From the NCBI GenBank assembly GCA_003254885.1, contig QANT01009321.1, positions 51,370 to 115,369 of the forward strand: a stretch of 64,000 bases of DNA. Direction: 5' to 3'. The DNA comes from Purshia tridentata. Its lineage: Eukaryota; Streptophyta; Magnoliopsida; Rosales; Rosaceae. The notes under the pieces were generated by a model that had not been told where the DNA came from, made no database searches, and worked only from the letters and a program-made list of their open reading frames with translations. The position numbers and the translations under genes were made by a program. How positions within the stretch are numbered: position 1 is the first letter of the stretch; each line of letters starts with the position of its first letter. Positions 1 through 10,600 of the stretch are shown here, one piece after another.

Positions 1-3000
1 TAAAGTGGTCCATTTGGGCTAGAACTCTAATCCAAACAAGAGAAAGTGCCTCCTCATGTCTTTATGGCCAATCGAGCACGTTTTGGTGCAATTGAACGAA
101 ACTAGATTGAGTATGCACCGAAATGATGTTTTCATGTGTTCTTCCCAAAAAAGCTGCTTCTTGAGGGCTAGAACGCTAATCGAAGCATGAGAAAGTGCTT
201 CCCCATATCTTTCTTGCCAACCGGGTACGTTTTGGTGGAAATTACACGAAGTTGACTGAGCACACACCGAAGTGATCTTTTCGTTACTTCTAAACACGAA
301 ATGTGCTTCTCTAGGGCTAGGATACTAATCCAAGCATGAGAAAGCGCTTCACCAAGTCTTTCGTGCCAACCGATAATGTTTTAGTGCAACTTGAACCATA
401 TCATACCGAGTGTGCACCTAAAGTGGTTCCTGCGGTCTAGCACGGTAATCGAGACATTAGAGAGTGCTTCCTCATCCCTTTCTTGCCAACTGGGAACGTT
501 TTTGTGCAACTTTGACCAAGTTGGATTGAGTATGCAACGAAAAGACACTTTCGTTCCATCCTAAGACAAAATGTGCTTCTTTTAGGCTTAGAACGCTAAC
601 CCAAGCATGAGTAAGTGCATCCCTATGTCTTTCTTGCCAACTGAGCACGTTTTGTTGCTACGTTAGGCAAATTTGACCTTCAATGCGCACCGAAACCTCG
701 TACTTGTGCATTCTTAGCACCTAAAGTAGTTCATTTGGCCTAGAACGCTAATCCACACACGAGAAACTGTTTCCCATGTGTTTCTTGTCAACCGAGCACG
801 TTTTGGTGCAACTTTAACCGAATTGGACTAAGTGTGCACCGAAATGACATATTCATGCACTCTTAGCACCCAAAGTTGTTTTCTCGGGCGTGCACGGTAA
901 TCGAGACATGAGAAAGTGCTTCCCCACGTCTTTTTTGCCAACCGGAAATGTTTTGGTGTAACTTCAACCAAATTGGACTCAGTGTACACCGAAATGACCT
1001 TTTCAGGCATTCTTAAGACCTAAAGTGGTTCTTTTTGGACGAATTTGGACTGAGTATGCACGAAAATTATGTCTTCGTGCATTCTTAACACCTAAAGTGG
1101 CTCGTTAGGGCTAGCACCCAAATCTAGACATGAGAAAGTGCTTCCTCGTGTTTTTCTTGCAAACCGGGCACATTTTGTTGCAATCTAGACGAAAGCATGC
1201 ACCAAAATGACCTTTGAGTTCATTTTTAACACAAAATATGCTTCTTGAGGGCTAGAACGTTAATCCAAGCATGACAACGTGCTTCTTGCCAACCGAGCAC
1301 GTTTTGGCGCAACTTTAACCGAATTGTACGCGGTGTGCACCGAAATGACGCTCCATGCGTTCTTAACACATAAAGTGTTTCATTTGGGCTAGAATGCTAA
1401 TCCAAAGTAGAGAAAGTGCCTCCTCATGTCTTTATGGCCAACCGGGCACGTTTTGGTGCAATTGAAATGAAACTAGATTGAGTATACACCGAAATGATGT
1501 TTTCGTGCGTTCTCACCCAAAAAACCTGCTTCTTGAGGGCTCGAACGCTAATCCAAGCATGAGAAAGTGCTTCCCCATATATTTCTTGCCAACCGGGCAC
1601 GTTTTGGTGGAAATTGCACGAAGTTGGATTGAGCACGCACCGAAGTGATGTTGTCGTTACTTCTAAACACGGAATGCACTTCTTTAGGGCTACGATCCTA
1701 ATCCAAGCATGAGAAAGCGCTTCCCCATGTCTTTCTTGCCAACCGATAACGTTTTGGTGCAACTTGAATCGAATCGTACCGAGTGTGCACCGAAACAACG
1801 TTTCGTTCCTTAATAACACCTAAAGTGGTTCCTGAGGTCTAGCACGCTAATCGAGACATTAGCGAGTGCTTCCTCATCCCTTTCTTGCCAACCGGGCATG
1901 TTTTGGTGCAACTTTGACCAAGTTGGACTGAGTATGCAACGAAAAGACACTTTTGTTCCATCCTAACAAGAAATGTGCTTCTTTTAGGCTTAGAACGCTA
2001 ACCCAAGCATGAAACAGTGCATCCCTATGCCTTTCTTGCCACCCGAGCACGTTTTGTTGCTACATTAGCTAATTTTGACCTTCAATGCGCACCGAAACCA
2101 CGTGCTCGTGCATTCTTAGCGCCTAAAGTTGTTCCTTTGGGCTAGAACGCTAATCCACACACGAGAAAGTGGTTCCCATGTGTTTTTTGTCTACCGAGCA
2201 CCTTTTGGTACAACTTTAACCGAATTGGACTAAGTGCGCACCGAAATTACGTATTCCTGCACTCTCAGCACCAAAGTTGTTCTCTCGGGCGAGCATGGTA
2301 ATTGAGAAATGAGAAAGTGCTTCCCCACGTCTTTCTTGCCAACCGAGAATGTTTTGGTGGAACTTCAACCAAGTTGGACTCAGTGCACACAGAAATGACC
2401 TTTTCATGCATTCTTCAGACCTAAAGTGGTTTTTTTTGGACGAATTTGGACTGAGTATGCACTGAAATGATGTCTTAGTGCATTCTTAACACCTAAAGTG
2501 GCTCCTTAAGGCTTGCATGCAAATCGAGACGTGAGAAAGTGCTTCCTCATGTCTTTCTTGCCAACTAGGCACGTTTTGTTGCAATTTAGAGGAAACCATG
2601 CACCGAAATGACCTTTGAGTTCATTCTTAACACGAAGTGTGCTTCTTGAGGGCTAGAACGTTAATCCAGGCATGAGAACATGCTTCTTGCCAACCGAGCA
2701 CGTTCTGGCGCAACTTTAATCAAATTGTACGCGGTGAGCACCGAAATGATGCTCCATGCAATCTTAACACCTAAAGTGGTCAATTTGGGCTAAAACGCTA
2801 ATAAAAACAAGAGAAAGTACCTCCTCATGTCTTTATGGCCAACCGAGCACGTTTTCGTGCAATTGAAATGAAACTAGGTTGAGTATGCATCGAAATGATG
2901 TTATCGTGCGTTCTTACCCAAAAAAGCTACTTCTTGAGGGCTAGAACGCTAATCCAAGCATGAAAAAGTGCTTCCCCATATCTTTCTTGCCAACCGGGCA

Positions 3001-3490
3001 CGTTTTGGTGGAAATTGCACTAAGTTGGACTGAGCACGCACCGAAGCGATGTTTTCGTTACTTCTAAACACAAAATGTGCTTCCCTTGGGCTAGGATCCA
3101 AATCCAAGCATGAGAAACCGCTTCCCCATGTGTTTCTTGCCAACCGATAACGTTTTGGTGCAACTTGAACCAAATCGTACCGAGTGTGCACCGAAACGAC
3201 GTTTTCATTCATTCATAACATCTAAAGTGGTTCCTAAGGTCTAGCACACTAATCGAGGCATTAGAGAGTGCTTCCTCATCCCTTTCTTGCCAACCTGGCA
3301 TGTTTTGGTGCAACTTCGACCAAGTTGGACTGAGTATGCAACGAAAAGACACTTTTGTTCCATCCTAACACGAAATGTGCTTCTTTCAGGCTTAGAACGC
3401 GAACCTAAGCATGAGAAAGTGCATCCCTATGTCCTTCTTGCCAACCGAGCACTCTTTGTTGCTACGTTAGCCAAATTTGACCTTCAATGT
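1..3490. repeat. Satellite block A: diverged HOR of 1.37-1.40 kb
   Basis: Tandem monomers of about 150 bp, each beginning near a caccgaaatgac-like segment and containing a conserved ttcttgccaaccgggcacg segment. A diagnostic tctttatggcc variant recurs at 61, 1431 and 2832, giving HOR periods of 1,370 and 1,401 bp. In the first unit the monomer junctions fall near 120, 269, 418, 537, 690, 838, 988, 1060, 1203, 1340 and 1490, so a unit holds nine near-full monomers plus one of about 72 bp. The third unit switches to block B at about 3491. This block differs more from the rest of the array than later units differ from each other. It runs off the left edge. No supported gene lies inside. Confidence 0.88.
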
Positions 3491-5754
3491 GCACCGAAAT
3501 GACAATTTCGTGCATTCTTAAGACCTCAAGTGGTTCCTTAGTGTTAGCACGCTAAAATCCTGACGTGAGAAAGTAATTCCATATATCTTTCTTGCCCACC
3601 AAGGAGGTTTTGGTGCGATTTGGACGAATTTGGACTTAGTACGCACCGAAATGTTGTTTTCGCGCATTCTTAACAACTAAAGTGGTTCGTTAGGGCAAGC
3701 ACGCTAATAGAGACATGAGAACATGCGTCCTCATATTCTTCTTGCCAACTGGGCGGGTTTTGATGCAATTTAGATGAAAGTAGACTGAGTCTGCACTGAA
3801 ATGAGGTTTTAGTTACTTTTTAACGCAAGATGTGCTTCTTGTGGGCTAGAACGTTAATCCAAGCATGAGAACGTGCTTCTTGCCAACCGTGCACGTTTTG
3901 GCGCAACTTTAACGAAGTAGTGTACAGTGTGCATCGAAATGACGTTCCATGCATTCTTAACGCCTAAACTGGTTTGTTGGGGCTGCAACGCTAATCCAAA
4001 CAAGAGAAAGTGGTTCCTCATCTCCTTGTTGCCAACCGGGGACGTTTTGGTGCACTTGAAACGAGATTGGGTTGAGGAGGAACCGAAATGGGGTTTTCGT
4101 GCGTTCTTACCAAAAGCATGCGCTTCTTGAGGGCCAGAATGCTAATCCAAGAGTGAGAAAGTGCTTCCCCACATCTTTCTTGCCAACCGGGCACGTTTTG
4201 GTGGAAATTGCATGAAATTGGATTGAGTACGTACTGAAATGATGTGTTCGTGCCTTCTAAACACGAAATGTGCTCCTTTAGAGCTAGAATGCTAATCCAA
4301 GCATGAGAGAGTGCTTTCCCATGTCATTCTTTTCAACGGAGAACATTTGGGTGCAAGTTTAATCGAATTGGACTCAGTGTGCACCGAAATGACAATTTCG
4401 TGCATTCTTAAGACCTCAAGTGGTTCCTTAGTGTTAGCACGCTAATATCCTGACATGAGAAAGTGCTTCCATATGTCTTTCTTTCCCACCAAGGAGGTTT
4501 TGGTGCGATTTGGACGAATTTGGACTTAGTACGCACCGAAATGTTGTTTTTGCGCATTCTTAACAACTAAAGTGGTTCGTTAGGGCAGGCACGCTAATCG
4601 AGACATGAGAATGTTCGTCCTCATATTCTTCCTGCCATCCGGGCGGGTTTTGATGCAATTTAGACGAAAGTAGACTGAGTCTGCTCTGAAATGAGGTTTT
4701 AGTTACTTTTTAACGCAAAATGTGCTTCTTTAGGGCTAGAACGTTAATCCAAGCATGAGAACGTGCTTCTTGCCAACCGCTCACGTTTTGGCACAACTTT
4801 AACGAAGTAGTGTACAGTGTGCACCGAAATGACGTTCCATGCATTCATAACGCCTAAACTGGTTCGTTGGGGCTGCAACGCTAATCCAAATAAGAGAAAG
4901 TGGTTCCTCATCTCCTTGTTGCCAACCGGGGACGTTTTGGTGTAATTGAAACGAGATTGGGTTGAGGAGGAACCGAAATGGGGTTTTCGTGTGTTCTTAT
5001 CAAAAGCATGCGCTTCTTGAGGGCCAGAATGCTAATCCAAGAGTGAGAAAGTGCTTCCCCACATCTTTCTTGCCAACCGCGCACGTTTTGGTGGAAATTG
5101 CACGAAATTGGATTGAGTACGCTCTGAAATGATGTGTTCGTGCCTTCTAAACACGAAATGTGCTCCTTTAGGGCTAGAATGCTAATCCAAGCATGAGAGA
5201 GTGCTTCCCCATGTCATTCTTTTCAACGGAGAACATTTGGGTGCAAGTTTAATTGAATTGGACTCAGTGTGCACCGAAATGACAATTTCGTGCATTCTTA
5301 AGACCTCAAGTGGTTCCTTAGGGTTAGCACGCTAATATCTAGACTTGAGAAATTGCTTCCATATGTGTTTCTAGCCCACCAACTTGGTTTTGGTGCGATT
5401 TGGAGAAATTTGGACTTAGTACGCACCGAAATGCTGTTTTCGCACATTCTTAACACCTAAAGTGGTTCTCTAGGGCAGGCACACTAATCGAGACATGAGA
5501 ACGTACGTCCTCATGTTCTTCTTGCCAACCGGGCAGGTTTTCATGCAATTTCGTGCATTCTTAAGACCTCAAGTGGTTCCTTGGAGCTAGCACGCTAATA
5601 TCTAGACATGCGAAAGTGCTTCCATATGTCTTTCTTGCCCACCAAGGAGGTTTTGATGCGATTTGGACGGATTTGGACGGATTTGGACTTAGTACGCACC
5701 GAAATGTTGTTTTCACGCATTCTTAATACCTAAAGTGGTTCTTTAGGGCAGGCA
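3491..5754. repeat. Satellite block B: 890-bp six-monomer HOR
   Basis: The segment gcaccgaaatgacaatttcg recurs at 3491, 4381 and 5271, exactly 890 bp apart. Each full unit runs m3-m4-m5-m6-m7 and then a chimeric monomer with an m8 front half (ctaaacacgaaatgtgctcc) and an m2 rear half (cattcttttcaacggagaac). Loss of two monomers (about 300 bp) from the 1,190-bp HOR gives this length. After 5271 the order is disturbed: an m4 monomer jumps back into m3 at about 5543-5550, and the block is cut by the solo LTR within m4. Confidence 0.88.
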
Positions 5755-5916
5755 TGTTTTTATATGCTAACTCCCTAACCTAGAACGCTAGAACTTGGCG
5801 TTTTGTGTCTTTTTGCTTTGTTTATGTCTTTAGTAGGTCAAATGAAGCAATTATGAAGAAAGAAGCTAAAAGAACCAAAATTGGACAATTCCTGATCAAA
5901 CTACGAAAACTAAAGA

Positions 5917-6192
5917 AATCCTGGTGGAACTAGGAACGCTGAAATCCTACTCAAACAAGGAATCCTAGTCAAACCAGGAAAACCATCAATGTCCAGGGCC
6001 AGAAATGAGTAATCCTAGTGGGACGAGGAAAGTTAAATCCTAGTGGGACTAGGAAAGGTAAACCCTAGTTGGACTGAAAAGGGAAATCCTAATTGCATTA
6101 GGAAAACCTATTCCTAGTTGGACTAGGAAAACCTATTCCTAGTTGGACTAGGAAAACCTAACCCTAGTTGGACAAAGTTTCCTAGTGGACCA
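5917..6192 (+). repeat. Degenerate 23-26 bp minisatellite in the solo LTR
   Basis: Imperfect copies of a unit of the form aatcctagt-tgg-actaggaaa fill this stretch. The cleanest copies start at 6106, 6131 and 6156, 25 bp apart. Each good unit holds an inverted repeat with CCTAGT and ACTAGG arms around three bases. It lies upstream of the TATA box, where the LTR enhancer would be expected. Confidence 0.8.
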
Positions 6193-6453
6193 AGGAATGT
6201 TGGGCCAAGGTCAAATGGGTTCTAGAAGCTTCAATGGGCTCAAGCTATCATCACATGAAGGATTGGGCCTAAGGTGGCATGCGCATGGACCAAGGGAGAG
6301 GCCCACATGCATGCAAGGGAAGAGGCGCAAGGCATATGGGCTTAAGTGATGCCCTTGCTGCAAGCCCACTTGGGGAAACCCTAATCCCACTTTCCTATTT
6401 GTGCTGCAAGTTACCTAGTCCTTGGAGGCCAAGGAATCAGCACCTCCTCACTC

Positions 6454-6462
6454 CTATATAAG
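6454..6462 (+). promoter_or_regulatory. TATA box of the solo LTR
   Basis: The segment ctatataag lies in a C-rich context inside the LTR, about 700 bp from its 5' end. This position and sequence fit a Pol II core promoter at the U3/R boundary. Transcription is not shown by the sequence. Confidence 0.6.
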
Positions 6463-7430
6463 GGCCTCCTCTCCTCATTATTTGATATCAACTTTCACAT
6501 CTAGAGAGCTACACATCTTTACGCCACAAAATCAGAATTTTTTATTTTTAGGGAGAAAGAGGGAGAGTGTGCCGCAAGCAAGCCAAGCCAAGAGAGAGAG
6601 TGTGCTGTTCAGCCCTAGAGGATCAAGAGGAGGCCGTGACACCCTTGCTGCCCCAGCCTTGCCGTGAGCATCAAGGAGGACCCCCTGCTGCCTTAGCCTT
6701 GCCGCAAGCTCCCTAGCCCTTGCCGTGACTTCCTTGTGGTTTCCTTCTTCCTTTTTCATGCTCTTTGCATTGTTTTATTATTTTTAAGTGTTAATTAAGA
6801 CCTTGAACACGGATTGGCAGTTTGTTTATTCAATTAAATATTTTATTTACATGTTCATGTCTTAGTCACTTTTATGCATTGTTAAGTTAAAGATGAAGCC
6901 TCTATTTATGTTCAATGTTTGAAGTATGATTTCTGGAATTAATGATGATGGTACTTACATAAAATCCTATTACCTAATTAAACAAGGCACTAGTTGTAGA
7001 GTCTTTAGGATTGGCCACCTTAAGGGTAAGCATCTAGTGACGTTATAAAATTGAATAAGCTCGAAAGGATGACAATTTTAGAAGTAACAAACAGCCGCTT
7101 AAGCAACGGTTGTGGTAATAGTATTTGTATGGTAGCGCCGTGTAAATTTGGTTGGAAAGGGGGTCTGCGTGTTTGACATCTTCATAGAACTTAATGACTC
7201 TTGCATGGGTGATCGCCCTAGTTTATCTAGGAACATGCACGTTAACTTGCTAGGGTAGGCCCGATAAGCTCTTAGTATATGCATAAGGAAGGTATAACGC
7301 CAAAGGGAAATAGCCAAAGCCTTTGGTAGTCAAACTTTATGTTCGTAGTCTTTTGAAATTGCATGATTATCATATTAGTTGATCACTGATACTTTGGTGG
7401 ATTCTGATGCTTAACAATGCCATGAAAGTA

Positions 7431-7445
7431 TGTGTGTGTGTGTGT
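7431..7445 (+). repeat. (TG)n microsatellite in the solo LTR
   Basis: A run of about seven TG units, followed by looser TG-rich sequence, inside the U5-like part of the solo LTR. Confidence 0.9.
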
Positions 7446-7649
7446 TAGAGTGTGTATGTGAGTTTTGACCTTAAATCTAAACCCCCATGCCGTGTGTCTG
7501 TGTTGTGAATAAGCTGAATTGATTTGATGTTATTTACCTATTCCCTATGGGATCGACGTCGTTATTTGCATGCTTTGCTATGCCGCGATTCGTGCACTTG
7601 CGAGTAAACTTAGAATTGAGTATTTACTTGGTTCTAAGAAAACACATCA

Positions 7650-10600
7650 ACACTTACCCACATCTTTCTTGCAAACTAGGCACGTTTTGGTACAAATTGC
7701 ATAAAATTGGATTGAGTACGCACCGAAATGACGTTTTCGTGCCTTCTAAACACGAAATGTGCTCCTTTAGGGCTAGAATGCTAATCCAAGCATGAGAACG
7801 TGCTTCCCCATGTCTTTCTTGCCAACCGATAACGTTTTGGTGCAACTTCAACCAAATTCTACAGGGAGTGCACCGAAACGACGTCTTCGTTCATTCCTAA
7901 TACCCAAAGTGGTTCTTTCGGACTAGCACGCTAATCGAGACATTAGAGAGTGCTTCCTCACCTCTTTCTTGCCAATCAGGCACGTTTTGGTGCAATTTGG
8001 ATCAAGTTAGACTGAGTATGCACCCAAATGACGTATTGGTGCACTCTTAGCACCTAAAGTTGTTCTTTGGGGCTTGAAAGCTTATCGTGACATGAGAGGG
8101 TACTTCCCCATGTCATTATTTTCAACGGAGAACATTTGGGAGCAAGTTTAATCGAATTGGACTCAGTGTGCACCGAAATGACAATTTCATGCATTCTTAA
8201 GACCTCAAGTGGTTCCTCAGAGTTAGCAGGCTAATATCTAGACATGAGAAAGTGCTTCCATATGTCTTTCTTGCCCACCAAGGAGGTTTTCATGGGATTC
8301 GACGAATTTGGACTTAGTACGCACCGAAATGCTGTTTTCGCACATTCTTAACACCTAAAGTGGTTCTCTAGGGCAGGCACACTAATCGAGACATGAGAAC
8401 GTACGTCCTCATGTTCTTCTTGCCAACCGGGTAGGTTTGCATGCAATTTAGACGAAAGTAGACTAAGTGTGCATTGAAATGAGGTTTTAGTTACTTTTTA
8501 ACGCAAAATGTGCTTCTTGCCAACCGCGCACGATTCGGCGCAACTTCAACAAAGTCCTGCACAGTGTGCACCGAAAATGACGTTCCTTGCATTCTCAACA
8601 CCTAAACTGGTTCGTTGGGGCTAGAACGCTCATCCAAACAAACGAAAGTGGTTCCTCATGTCCTTGTTGCCAACCGGGGACGTTTTGGTGCAATTGAAAC
8701 GAGATTGGGTTAGGAGGCACCGAAATGGGGTTTTCGTGCGTTCTTATCAAAAGCATGCGCTTCTTGAGGGCTAGAACACAAATCCAAGAGTGAGAAAGTG
8801 CTTCCCCACATCTTTCTTGCCAACCGGGCGCGTTTTGGTGGAAATTGCACGAAATTGGATTGAGTACGTACCGAAATGATGTTTTCGTGCCTTCTAAACA
8901 CGAAATGTGCTCCTTTAGGGCTAGAATGCTAATCCAAGCATGAGAAAGTTCTTCCCCATGTCTTTCTTGCCGACCGATAACGTTTTGGTGCAACTTCAAC
9001 CAAATTGTACAGGGGGCGCACCGAAACGACGTCTTCGTTCATTCCTAACACCCAAAGTGGTTCTTTAGGACTAGCTCGCTAATCGAGATATTAGAGAGCG
9101 CTTCCTCACCTCTTTCTTGCCAATCGGGCACGTTTTGGTGCAATTTGGACCAAGTTAGACTGAGTACGCACCGAAATGACGTACTGGTGCAGTCTTAGCA
9201 CCAAAAGTTGTCTTTGGGGCTTGAACGCTTATCGTGACATGAGAGAGTGCTTCCCCATGTCATTAGTTTCAACAGAGAACATCTGGGTGCAAGTTTAATC
9301 GAATTGGACTCAGTGTGCACCCAAATCACAATTTCGTGCATTCTTAAGACCTCAAGTGGTTCCTTAGGGTTAGCACGCTAATATCTAGACATGCGAAAGT
9401 GCTTCCATATGTCTTTCTTGCCCACCAAGGAGGTTTTGCTGCGATTTGGACAAAAATTTGGACTTAGTACGCACCGAAATGTTGTTTTCGCACATTCTTA
9501 ACACCTAAAGTGGTTCTTTAGGGCAGGCACGCTAATCGAGACATGAGACCGTGCGTCCTCATGTTCTTTTTGCCAACCGGGCAGGTTTTGACGCAATTTA
9601 AACGAAAATAGACTGAGTGTGCAGTGAAATGAGGTTTTAGTTACTTTTTAACGCAAAATGTGCTTCTTGCCAATCGTGCACGTTTCGGCGCAACTTTAAC
9701 AAAGTCGTGCACAGTGTGCACCGAAATGATGTTCCATGCCTTCTTAACACCTGAACTGGTTCGTTGGTGCTAGAACGCTAATCCAGACAAGAGAAAGTGG
9801 TTCCTCATGTCGTTGTTGCCAATCGGGGACGTTTTGGTGCAATTGAAACGAGATTGGGTTGAGGAGGCACCGAAATGGGGTTTTCGTGCGTTGTTATCGA
9901 AAGCATGCGCTTCTTGAGGGCTAGAACGCTAATCCAAGAATGAGAAATTGCTTCCCCACATCTTTCTTGCCAACCGGGCACGTGTTGGTGGAAATTGCAC
10001 GAAATTGGTTTGAGTACGCATCGAAATGATGTTTTCGTGCCTTCTAAACACGAAATGTGCCCCTTTAGGACTAGAATGCTAATCCAAGCATGAGAAAGTG
10101 CTTCCCCATGTCTTTCTTGCCGACCGATAACGTTTTGGTGCAAATTCAACCAAATTGTCCAGGGGGCGCACCGAAACGATGTCTTCGTTCATTCCTAACA
10201 CCCAAAGTGGTTCTTTAGGACTAGCACGCTAATCGACACATTAGAGAGGGCTTCCTCACCTCTTTCTTGCAAATCGGGCATGTTTTGTTGCACTTTGGAC
10301 CAACCTAGACTGAGTACGCACCGAAATGACGTATTGGTGCACTCTTAGCACCTAAAGGTTTTCCTTGGGTCTTCCAAGTTTAATCGAATTGGACTCGTTG
10401 TGCACCGAAATGACAATTTCGTGCATTCTTAAGACCTCAAGTGGTTCCTTAGGGTTAGCACGCTAATATCTAGAGATGAGAAAGTGCTTCCATATGTCTT
10501 TCTTGTCTGCCAAGGAGGTTTTGCTGCGATTTGGACAAATTTGGACTTAGTATGTACCGAAATGTTTTTTTCGAGCATTCTTAACACCTAAAGTGGTTCT

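Larger units (their letters stand above)
5755..7649 (+). mobile_element. Solo LTR, probably Ty3/gypsy Tat/Ogre-like
   Basis: A 1,895-bp non-satellite segment starting TG (tgtttttatatgc) and ending CA (aaacacatca). It has LTR-like order: a repeat-rich upstream part, a TATA box at 6454-6462, a pyrimidine- and A-rich leader, and a 3' part with the phrases attccctatgggatcgac and gattcgtgcacttgcgagta, which resemble the U5 ends of large dicot Ty3/gypsy LTRs. No primer-binding site, internal region or second LTR follows, so it reads as a solo LTR. The 5-bp flanks (aggca left, acact right) do not match. The satellite also changes phase across it, from m4 to m7, so deletion or ectopic exchange is likely. 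Lineage is inferred from memory of such LTRs. Confidence 0.65.

Noticed and set aside
6279-6759. Small frames in the solo LTR
   Set aside because: Short, overlapping and on both strands, with no domain; they lie around the LTR promoter and leader.
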